The position numbers and the translations under genes are program-made. A DNA stretch of 64,000 nt from Phytophthora quininea. Taxonomy: Eukaryota > Oomycota > Peronosporomycetes > Peronosporales > Peronosporaceae. Positions 55,049-64,000 of the stretch are shown here, piece after piece. The notes beneath the pieces were generated by a model. It was given only the letters and a program-made list of their open reading frames with translations, had not been told where the DNA came from and made no database searches. Numbering within the stretch: position 1 is the stretch's first letter; every line of letters starts with the position of its first letter. The DNA is taken from NCBI GenBank assembly GCA_011947345.1, contig JAAVTG010000583.1, forward strand, positions 62,001-126,000. The letters are read 5' to 3'.

Positions 55049-57524
55049 TTACAGCACTAGCACTCCTCGGGTGTCGACGTCCCAGTGGCGCGTCTCGGAA
55101 GAATATCCCTGGCCGTCCAAGACGTCGTCCACAGCCTTCGCCACATCCCAAATGATCCGACAGCGACCGCGAGCCACGTGGTCCAGCTCCACGATCACGT
55201 CGAAGATCGGATTGCCGGCTCGCTGGGTCTGCAGTTTGCTCTTGGTCGTCGACTTGGCCGCGAGCGCGTCGCCCAGCAGCACCTGCTGAGAGCCGCCCAC
55301 TAGCCCTTTCAGGTCCGGGTTCTTGATCAGCGCGCGGAAATCGCCGTGCGCACTCGCAATCAGTCGAGGCCCGCGCTGCCGCACCGTCGACGCCGCCAAC
55401 ACCTCGGCCCGGCGACCGATCTCGTCGATGATGAGCGTCTCCACCGTGTGGTTCTGCACGCACTCGATCATGACGCCCGCCTGCTTCTCCAGGGACTGCA
55501 CCATCATGCGTCGAGCCCACCCCACACATTCGTGCGGCACCAGCCCGTCGCCGCCGATCTCGTTCGACGTATCGATGATACACACGTTCTCCATCGTCTC
55601 CGAGATGCACCGCGCCACGTCTCGAATCAAAGTCGTCTTGCCACTACCGGGGTGACCCAATACGAGCACCGACTTGTCGGCGTGGCGGTCGCTCAGCAGC
55701 AAGTCCGTCAGTGCACAGGCGGCGTTGCGCAGTGCTCGACCGACCCGGATCGTGAGTCCGTAGACTTCGTCGGTCTTGCTGCGCATGACGGAGATGCGGT
55801 GCAGTTGTCGGTCGATGCCAGCGCGGTTGTCGTCTCCGATTTGCATCTCTCCGCCGAGGTTGCGGATGATCTCGTCGATCGTGTCTTTCGAGACCGGGGT
55901 GTCGTTGAGTACGACTCGCTGCTTCTTACCGGTGTAAACGTACGGGATTCGACCGACGTCCAGGCAAATGTCCACGAGCTTGGTGTGATAGTTGTCGATG
56001 GCGTGGATGGCCGTTTGGTATTCGGCTGGCAGCAGCTTCATCAGTGGATCCAGCTCGCACTGAAGCTCCAGCGGCTCGACGCACCCCGAAGCTGGCAGGG
56101 CTTCAAGGGACATCAAACACTCGAGACTGCGAGGTCTGCTTTCCGCGTCGAACCAAATGGCATGGTGGCCACCATTGGCAACGGCATTTTGCCACCGTGA
56201 ATTCGTCATGGTACTAGTGGCTTCTGCAGTGGTGGTGACGAAGGAGAATTCGCCATAGCACTGCGCGTACAATTGCGTGGATCGAGAGAGCTTCTGCGTT
56301 TGCTTGGTCGGGTTGCCGGTCTTGACCTTCTCCTTGAACGAGTGAATGCTCTGCGCCAACGTCAGCGACGGCTCTGGGAAACACGCCGTCGCGATCTTCA
56401 AAACACTTGCGTCTAACACTTCCTGGTCAACCTCGTTTTCATACAGCAGCTGCAGGTCGATGCAGTTCACAAGAGCGACATTCTCAAGCCCATAGCAGTG
56501 CAGCCAGAATGCCGCTTGGTGGACATTGTGCATGATTTTCATCGTGTTCGGGTCACACAGCAGAGCTCTCAGTCCTGCGATGACACTGGCTGAGTTGAGC
56601 GCTTCCAACTGCAAGATCACGGCCGGTTCGGTGAGAGAAGGGCTCGCGATCGCGATCGCGACAAGCTTGGCTTCACCGTCCACGCCTGAGGCAGAGCTGC
56701 TATCCGAGGTGGCCGCCTCGAACGCAAAGTGCACGCCAACACTTGTCGTTCCAGCAGGTATCAGTCTAGTCTTGTTTTTCGTCAAAAGGCTCTGCAAGTC
56801 TGTCTCGGACGCAATCAGCGTCGTCGGGACATCGGTGACGGGCGGAGAGGTCGAAATACTTCTCTCTTCTGCGCTTGAACTGGGGGTGACAGTGTGGTGC
56901 GAACGATCCCGTGTCAAACTCACAGCTTTCACAGACCCATTGGTAGCGTTGAAGTCGTGATAGCATTGAGCATGCAGCTGAGCTGTCTGGATCAAAATGT
57001 CCAGCCTTGGTGGGGCGATTGGCTTGGATGTCCAGTCACCAGCAATTTTCTTGGTTTTCAGCTTGTTCAATGGTTTGGCCATTTGACGTGAAGCTGAATC
57101 ACTTCCCAAGCTCTTGGCGATTCGGGAAATCGAGCGGAGTGACCCAGAAGAGCTTTGACAAAGCACTTGTAAATCCACGCAGTTCACGAAAGCCACGCCC
57201 GCTCGTCCCAGTTGGTGGAACCATTGTGCTGCGCGTTCGAGTCCATAGAAAACCTTCACAGTTCCCGGGTCCTTCATCAACGACCCCAACGCCGTTGCGA
57301 TGATCAGTTGGTCCTGCCCCAATACCTGCAAAACAGTGGCTGTGTCTTTCGCTGCCGAGCTCGCGATGGAGATCGCACAAGACGGTTGCCTTTCCAAGCA
57401 TCATCGAATTGGAATGAACGCCAACCACAGCAGCCTTCGAGTCGACAAGTTTGTTTCCGTTCGCAGCAAGAAAATCTTGGAGCTTCTTTGCCGTGGTGAT
57501 GTATTCTCTGGGCGTTGGGCTCAT
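55049..57524 (-). CDS. Duplicated exonuclease-fold plus Ycf45-type ATPase (left copy)
   Basis: Starts MSPTPREYITTAKKLQDFL at 57,524. Two homologous segments follow (about residues 30-120 and 220-330): each has ISIASSAAKD or IAIASPSLTE, then DPGTVKVFYGLERAAQWFH or DPNTMKIMHNVHQAAFWLH, then VNCxDLQ. This is the pattern of 3'-5' exonuclease-like (RNase D) folds. The C-terminal about 300 residues are a Ycf45/SpoIIIAA-type ATPase with Walker A GHPGSGKTT and Walker B TLIIDEIG, followed by ASAHGD. A frameshift near 57,385 splits the first segment; the rest is one frame. Ycf45 proteins are plastid or cyanobacterial ATPases of unknown role. It is near-identical to the gene at 58,814. Confidence 0.78.
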
Positions 57525-57530
57525 AGTTCC

Positions 57531-58804
57531 TGAGTTGCGAAGGGAAAATACCGGACTGGGGAGCGTGTGGAGAAGGTTATGTCACTTTCCATCCAAACAA
57601 AGGCCACGTCTGCATTTACACCTGGACAAGATCGCACCCCAGGAGCAGAGCAGAGCGGACCACACGTGGGTGGAATCTGAGCGTGAGAGGCTTTGAGAAG
57701 CAAATGCACAAGGTGTGCGACTTCAACGTCTGGGACGCGTCTGAGACGAGTAAGCTTTGGAGATCCGACCGTTAGACTTAGCCTTGCAGACAGTGAGTTC
57801 ATTCCGCAATTGGCCAAGCGGTGAATAAAGCTAAGGCAATCCCCACTCTAAGAAGAGCTGCGCTAAGTGATATAGTTGCTAGATAAGTGACTATTGCTCA
57901 TTGAGGCTTCAACAAGTGTCCAACCTGGGCGGAACCGCCATCTAAATAGCAACGGACGCTGGCTGAGTGAAATGGACGCCAGTGAGTTGGCTCGGAAACG
58001 GTTTTGAGGAAACCCTTTCGACAAGATGCTTTCCTGAAGCGCCTCTGAGCTGAGCTAGACGCTTACCAGAAGCGCCGTCAGGCTGATCGGCTTGTTTGCC
58101 AGGAGCTCGTCTCAGATACGAAAGCTCTTCTCAATCAGCAGAAGCTCGAAGCGAAAATCGCGACCGTGGATCTAGGGCGTCGGGGTGATCTAGTTTTGAC
58201 ACTGGCGTTGCAAAATATGCTGGACATGTGGAGCAAAAAGCTTCTTGAAGCTTTGCCTCCAGGACCAGAAAACGAATCCACTGAGTAGAAAATCAAACAA
58301 GTTCATCGTCAAGTGAAGAACAAGCAGAGGAAGAACAGGAAGAATGCAGATTTGAACGTGCGAGTTTTAAAGAAGTGCAGCGAATACGTTAGCCTCGTGC
58401 TCGTCACCAATGACTCAACTGCCATTCACATCGAAATGGCGGACGATGCCATGAAGATGGATGAATTCGATCGGCTTTCGTACGACAATCGCAAGAAATT
58501 CAAAGAGCTGGACATGTACAGTAGGAACTCGCTGCAGTAGTGTTCAACAGCATCGGATACAGAATTCAACTACTTGAAATGAACAATTCACATTGCTGGA
58601 TAAGTTGTTTGCGTTCGATAAACGTCCCGCGATGGATTGCATCAGTTCTTCAATCCATTTCCTCACTCTACAGCAGGTTTTGTATGGGCGACCATTGGTG
58701 CAGCGCAGAATTACTATGGAAACGCAGAAAATTTGATAGAAAAGCGAACGCCGGCGCTACAATTTCAGGGAATCTCCGCAGTCCAGAATTTCCCTCCCAG
58801 TTCA
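57531..58804. other. Spacer between the arms of inverted repeat II
   Basis: About 1.27 kb of single-copy sequence at the centre. The plus strand near 58,060-58,540 has a charged frame (ADRLVCQELVSDTKALLNQQ, then a TAG near 58,286, then KKCSEYVSLVLVTNDSTAIH). It reads like the end of a decayed coding sequence. No family is recognised. Nothing else is supported in the spacer. Confidence 0.45.
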
Positions 58805-58813
58805 GACGGAACT

Positions 58814-61303
58814 ATGAGCCCAACGCCCAGAGTATACATCACCACGGCAAAGAAGCTCCAAGATTTTCTTGCTGCGAACGGAAACAAACTTGTCGACTCG
58901 AAGGCTGCTGTGGTTGGCGTTCACTTCCAATATGACAAGGAGAGTGGAGGGGGAATGGAAAAGACAGTCGCCTTGTTGCGATCTCCATCGCGAGCTCGGC
59001 AGCGAAAGACACAGCCACTGTTTTGCAGGTATTGGGGCAGGACCAACTGATCATCGCAACGGCGTTGGGGTCGTTGATGAAGGACCCGGGAACTGTGAAG
59101 GTTTTCTATGGACTCGAACGCGCAGCACAATGGTTCCACCAACTGGGACGAGCGGGCGTGGCTTTCGTGAACTGCGTGGATTTACAAGTGCTTTGTCAAA
59201 GCTCTTCTGGGCCATCCGCTCGATTTCCCGAATCGCCAAGAGCTTGGGAAGTGATTCAGCTTCACGTCAAATGGCCAAACCATTGAACAAGCTGAAAACC
59301 AAGAAAATTGCTGGTGACTGGACATCCAAGCCAATCGCCCCACCAAGGCTGGACATTTTGATCCAGACAGCTCAGCTGCATGCTCAATGCTATCACGACT
59401 TCAACGCTACCAATGGGTCTGTGAAAGCTGTGAGTTTGACACGGGATCGTTCGCACCACACTGTCACCCCCAGTTCAAGCGCAGAAGAGAGAAGTATTTC
59501 GACCTCTCCGCCCGTCACCGATGTCCCGACGACGCTGATTGCGTCCGAGACAGACTTGCAGAGCCTTTTGACGAAAAACAAGACTAGACTGATACCTGCT
59601 GGAACGACAAGTGTTGGCGTGCACTTTGCGTTCGAGGCGGCCACCTCGGATAGCAGCTCTGCCTCAGGCGTGGACGGTGAAGCCAAGCTTGTCGCGATCG
59701 CGATCGCGAGCCCTTCTCTCACCGAACCGGCCGTGATCTTGCAGTTGGAAGCGCTCAACTCAGCCAGTGTCATCGCAGGACTGAGAGCTCTGCTGTGTGA
59801 CCCGAACACGATGAAAATCATGCACAATGTCCACCAAGCGGCATTCTGGCTGCACTGCTATGGGCTTGAGAATGTCGCTCTTGTGAACTGCATCGACCTG
59901 CAGCTGCTGTATGAAAACGAGGTTGACCAGGAAGTGTTAGACGCAAGTGTTTTGAAGATCGCGACGGCGTGTTTCCCAGAGCCGTCGCTGACGTTGGCGC
60001 AGAGCATTCACTCGTTCAAGGAGAAGGTCAAGACCGGCAACCCGACCAAGCAAACGCAGAAGCTCTCTCGATCCACGCAATTGTACGCGCAGTGCTATGG
60101 CGAATTCTCCTTCGTCACCACCACTGCAGAAGCCACTAGTACCATGACGAATTCACGGTGGCAAAATGCCGTTGCCAATGGTGGCCACCATGCCATTTGG
60201 TTCGACGCGGAAAGCAGACCTCGCAGTCTCGAGTGTTTGATGTCCCTTGAAGCCCTGCCAGCTTCGGGGTGCGTCGAGCCGCTGGAGCTTCAGTGCGAGC
60301 TGGATCCACTGATGAAGCTGCTGCCAGCCGAATACCAAACGGCCATCCACGCCATCGACAACTATCACACCAAGCTCGTGGACATTTGCCTGGACGTCGG
60401 TCGAATCCCGTACGTTTACACCGGTAAGAAGCAGCGAGTCGTACTCAACGACACCCCGGTCTCGAAAGACACGATCGACGAGATCATCCGCAACCTCGGC
60501 GGAGAGATGCAAATCGGAGACGACAACCGCGCTGGCATCGACCGACAACTGCACCGCATCTCCGTCATGCGCAGCAAGACCGACGAAGTCTACGGACTCA
60601 CGATCCGGGTCGGTCGAGCACTGCGCAACGCCGCCTGTGCACTGACGGACTTGCTGCTGAGCGACCGCCACGCCGACAAGTCGGTGCTCGTATTGGGTCA
60701 CCCCGGTAGTGGCAAGACGACTTTGATTCGAGACGTGGCGCGGTGCATCTCGGAGACGATGGAGAACGTGTGTATCATCGATACGTCGAACGAGATCGGC
60801 GGCGACGGGCTGGTGCCGCACGAATGTGTGGGGTGGGCTCGACGCATGATGGTGCAGTCCCTGGAGAAGCAGGCGGGCGTCATGATCGAGTGCGTGCAGA
60901 ACCACACGGTGGAGACGCTCATCATCGACGAGATCGGTCGCCGGGCCGAGGTGTTGGCGGCGTCGACGGTGCGGCAGCGCGGGCCTCGACTGATTGCGAG
61001 TGCGCACGGCGATTTCCGCGCGCTGATCAAGAACCCGGACCTGAAAGGGCTAGTGGGCGGCTCTCAGCAGGTGCTGCTGGGCGACGCGCTCGCGGCCAAG
61101 TCGACGACCAAGAGCAAACTGCAGACCCAGCGAGCCGGCAATCCGATCTTCGACGTGATCGTGGAGCTGGACCACGTGGCTCGCGGTCGCTGTCGGATCA
61201 TTTGGGATGTGGCGAAGGCTGTGGACGACGTCTTGGACGGCCAGGGATATTCTTCGAGACGCGCCACTGGGACGTCGACACCCGAGGAGTGCTAGTGCTG
61301 TAA
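58814..61303 (+). pseudogene. Duplicated exonuclease-fold plus Ycf45-type ATPase (right copy)
   Basis: Mirror of the gene at 55,049-57,524, with the same domains. Breaks: near 58,975 (between TVAL and AISIASSAAKD), near 59,210 (CQSSSG then RSISRIAK, one base short against the left copy) and near 61,254 (a missing C after GYSS). The last break changes the C-terminus to RRATGTSTPEEC. The left copy reads on to RGVLVL. With three frameshifts this copy would not produce a full protein unless they are sequence errors. The ATPase half (59,270-61,250) is one clean frame with GHPGSGKTT and TLIIDEIG. Confidence 0.72.
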
Positions 61304-61417
61304 GCATCACCAATACAAGGTCTTTCCTGATTGCACCAGTTAGTTTGTCATTACGGAGGTGGCACGGCAACACTCCGGCTGCTCAGTTCGAATTTGCAGC
61401 GTTCCACACAAGTGGCG

Positions 61418-63376
61418 ATGCTGCCGTTGAAGGTCGTGGTCGTGGAGTTGGTTCTGCGCTACAAGCTGTGGACCCAAGTTCCTGACGATGCTGCCTCCAC
61501 CATCTCTGCCTTCCTGATCGCCGACATACTACTGGATCGAGCGTGTGAGTTGAGCTGCATGGGTTGGTCAAGTCTGCTAGACTTCGTCTGGAGCAGAGGC
61601 CTACGAGACCTCCAAGCAGTCGGTAGTCGGTCGCCAAGTTGGTTCACAGCGAGCCGCACTACTTCAGTGGGAGTTCTCCCAAGCTCTGGTCCAGGCCATC
61701 AAGCGAGAAGATTCGCACTTGATGCAGTGGCTGCTGACCCACTTTGAAGGGTGCTCGGTGACGAAACACGCTGTGCATCAAGCTGCTCTACAGGGAGCTC
61801 TGTGGGCGCTGCAATGGTTGGAGGAAGACCCAAAATGTGGGGGCATTGACTGGGATATTAACGGGGACCATTCAAGTCTCGTACACGCTGCTGAAGGAGG
61901 CCACTGGGGCCTGCTCTGGTGGCTGTACGGACATCGAGATCAGAGGACGACGTCCGGATTTCTAGTGACACGCTGTGGTGGGCCTATGAGCACAACAATT
62001 TCGAGCAGGCCAAGAAGTTTGTGGCCTTGGGGGCGTCGCTCATCGACATTAATCTGGGGGAAGATGCCACGCCAGAAGAATGGCAGCCTCGCACTCCATT
62101 ACTGCGATACATTTTACAGCATCGGAACTGTCCAAAATGGCCTTGTGATGCCATTGTCGATGCTGCCAAGTTTGGGGATGTGGAGACGTTGCAGTGGATC
62201 ATGAGTAGAATCCGGGAGTACTATCGTATGATAAAACCCGCTTTGAAAAGCGCGTGTGAGTATGACCAGGTTGCAGCAGCGGAGTGGCTGCTAAAACAGT
62301 CAACTAGAGGAGACTTGCCTGGTTATCTGTCAACGGCAATGTTTGTTTGCAGCAGCCAAGAGCGGGAGTTTCCGTGTAGTCAAGGCTTTATGCCACGCAT
62401 GGAAGTAGCCACAGCGCAGATCTCTTTCGGGACCAGCCACGTCGATCTCACGTGTCTTCTAGCGAGATCGATGTCGTAACTGTGATGGACGCTGCAGCAT
62501 GCCTCGAGTTGATGCAGTTCCTCCACTCTATCGACTTGGAACTACGAAACAAACGTCAACGAGGCGAAGAGGAGGACAAACGGCTACCAGGTCTTACGTG
62601 CACGACAAACGCAATGGACGGAGCTGCAGCTCGTGGCCATTTCGAAATGGTGAAGTGGCTGCACTTCAATCGCTCCGAGGATGCACCAAGACTGCGATGG
62701 ATGCAGTAGCAAATGGCCGTCACTTTGTAGTATGCTTCCTACCACCTCAACTGTTGACGATTCCGATGGTGCCGCCCAGAAAGAAGCTGGAATTCCTGCG
62801 GTGGTTGCATTTGAATCGCACCGAGGGTTGTAGCTCCGATGCCATGGACTCTGCAGCAGGTAATGGCGACCTGAAGATTCTACGTTGGTTGCACCAGACT
62901 TTGAAGGTTGACTGTACAAACAAAGCAATGACCGAGGCGGCACGGTCAGGCCATTTGGATGTTCTCCAGTGGGTCTACCGTCATTTCCCAGTGCGCATTT
63001 CACCCGAAGGACTGGCCAACGCTGCTGATGGCGGTCATTTTGAAGTGTTGAAGTGGCTCCATGCTACGTTTCCTGACGTGGACATGTCTGAAGCATTGGT
63101 CGCTGCCGCCAGAGGTCGAACAAACACCTATGCATGGTTCAGTGGATAACCTCAATCTGTCGAGACAAGACGGCAATCCTGGAAGCACTGATCGCTGCGA
63201 TCAGCGCTAAACAGTTCGAGGTGGCGCTGTTTCTTCACTCACTGCAACCAGAGTGCTGGGACCAAGCCGCGGAGAAAGTCATCCATGGGATGTACCTCTG
63301 GGATGATCGCGGACCAGGGATGCCGATCGAACTCTGGGTGTACGATCACTACTCGCCGAGACGTACACGGTCATAA
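61418..63376 (+). pseudogene. Ankyrin-like repeat gene, copy H (frameshifted)
   Basis: Mirror of copy G, starting MLPLKVVVVELVLRYK at 61,418, 115 bp past the stop of the ATPase gene. Frame breaks occur near 61,614 (missing A), 61,660, 61,939 (missing C), 62,388 (two bases missing), about 62,690 (shared with G) and near 63,115. Near 62,503 this copy keeps the frame (ACLELMQFLHSIDLELRN) where copy G has an extra C. Between them the two copies therefore retain most of the in-frame sequence. C-terminus as in copy G. Confidence 0.7.
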
Positions 63377-63567
63377 AGGCGTACGCATCGATCAACTTGA
63401 CGACGAGATAGTTTATCGGCATCAACATCACTTTGCTAGCATTGCTACCTTATTCCTGACCTGCCAAAAAACAAAACAATCTCTCGTGCATCAAACGCTC
63501 TCACTCACCACCACCAAACATTACGTACCGGTACGTGCGCTTCCTTGCAGCGGGTACTTCTCCTTCA

Positions 63568-64000
63568 TCAAACCACCATCGGCCCCAACGGATCGCAGAG
63601 ACTCTGCATCATTCTCGTCACGTCTTCGTTCGAGTACTCAGGGCGCAGTGTGTGGAGAAACAGCACCTCCTCGAATCGTCTAGCATTGACAGCTGCACGT
63701 ATTGCAGACAAGATCGCCTCATCATCTAGATAGAAACCAGTTATCCACTGAACAATGCGCAGATGGTTATGGTGGTCACAATCTCATCCGGCGGCAGCAC
63801 TCAATGCTAAACCATATTCACCTCGGGATACATCGCATGGAGCCATTTCAGCGCCTCAAATGACCGCAATGAGCCGCGTTTGCCATTGCTTTGGGTGAAC
63901 TCTTCACTTGAAAGTTCCTTCGGATCCATTTGAGAATATCTAATCGACCTGTCCTTGCGGCAACTTCCAATGCTCGAGATGTACATCTCACGTCTGTATT
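63568..64000 (-). pseudogene. Ankyrin-like repeat gene, copy I (C-terminal part, runs off window)
   Basis: Minus strand. It enters from the right edge with repeats in family pattern (ALEVAARTGRLDILKWIRRN, MANAAHCGH). It then has breaks near 63,860 and 63,800, and ends with FEEVLFLHTLRPEYSNEDV and a stop at 63,568-63,570. The right edge of inverted repeat II (63,646) cuts through its C-terminal tail. The same tail is the one joined to fragment F at 52,695, so this locus is the likely source of that end. Confidence 0.65.

Larger units (their letters stand above)
52695..57530 (-). repeat. Inverted repeat II, left arm (about 4.84 kb)
   Basis: It matches the reverse complement of 58,805-63,646. 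It covers an ankyrin-like C-terminal tail, copy G and the exonuclease-fold/Ycf45 gene, all on the minus strand. The inner edge lies about 6 bp before the ATG at 57,524; the outer edge lies inside fragment F. A 40-55 bp stretch near 57,375-57,410 differs from the right arm. Confidence 0.88.
58805..63646 (+). repeat. Inverted repeat II, right arm (about 4.84 kb)
   Basis: Reverse-complement partner of 52,695-57,530. At most indel positions I compared (near 61,254, 61,314, 61,389, 61,614, 61,939, 62,388 and 62,503), the right arm has the shorter base run. A few clustered substitutions near 62,328 show the arms are not perfectly identical. Confidence 0.88.

Noticed and set aside
55346..56200. 284-codon frame antisense to the Ycf45-type ATPase, mirrored at 60,153-61,007
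   Set aside because: His/Arg/Val-rich shadow of the ATPase coding strand. The Walker motifs on the opposite strand decide the issue.
56640..56665. Repeated GATCGC palindromic stretch, also near 59,694
   Set aside because: It lies inside coding sequence for IAIAS and is explained by alternating Ile/Ala codons.
1..64000. CRISPR arrays, prokaryotic operons or ribosome binding sites
   Set aside because: Spliced genes, eukaryotic families and oomycete initiators show a eukaryotic nuclear genome. No regularly spaced short repeats were seen.

Overview
The window looks like an oomycete nuclear genome, most likely Phytophthora or a close relative. The reasons are short introns of about 55-65 bp, very compact intergenic spacing, oomycete-type initiator sequences just upstream of start codons, and family content typical of that group: many ankyrin-like repeat proteins, Cys-rich secreted proteins, a membrane-anchored papain-like protease, a tannase-family esterase and a WRKY19-type zinc finger. 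The species is not proven from the sequence alone.

Layout. 1-2 kb: two WRKY19-like zinc-finger genes. 2-11.7 kb: gene-poor DNA holding a decayed hAT transposon whose terminal inverted repeats and flanking direct repeat can be read directly, plus a reverse transcriptase relic. 11.7-13.5 kb: a broken ankyrin-like gene. 14-31 kb: a dense block with a small acidic secreted protein, an SH3-like multidomain protein, FGAM synthase (purine synthesis), a PTGES2-like glutaredoxin/GST protein, ADP-dependent glucokinase, a secreted tannase/feruloyl esterase, a second ankyrin-like gene and an APH-like plus P-loop kinase fusion. 31-45 kb: four Cys-rich secreted genes, two papain-like proteases facing away from a central HECT ubiquitin ligase, and a PX-domain protein. 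45.2-46.8 kb: a tiny four-exon twin-CX9C (COX23-like) gene and a HOP2/PSMC3IP homologue. 46.9-64 kb: seven ankyrin-like loci and two copies of an exonuclease-fold/Ycf45 ATPase gene.

Three inverted duplications dominate the structure: (i) about 4.84 kb arms at 52,695-57,530 and 58,805-63,646 around a 1.27 kb spacer; (ii) 1,821 bp arms at 31,983-33,803 and 39,777-41,597, each carrying the 3' half of a protease gene and a whole Cys-rich gene; (iii) a tract of about 843 bp shared by two ankyrin-like genes 16 kb apart. Arm edges fall inside coding sequences, as expected from gene conversion or recombination between paralogues.

Many conserved genes (FGAM synthase, ADPGK, HECT ligase, HOP2, APH-like kinase, tannase) carry isolated 1-nt frameshifts, several in short homopolymers. 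I read most of these as draft-assembly errors. Genes are therefore given as whole spans with break positions noted. Coordinates were read by eye; no alignment or database search was run.
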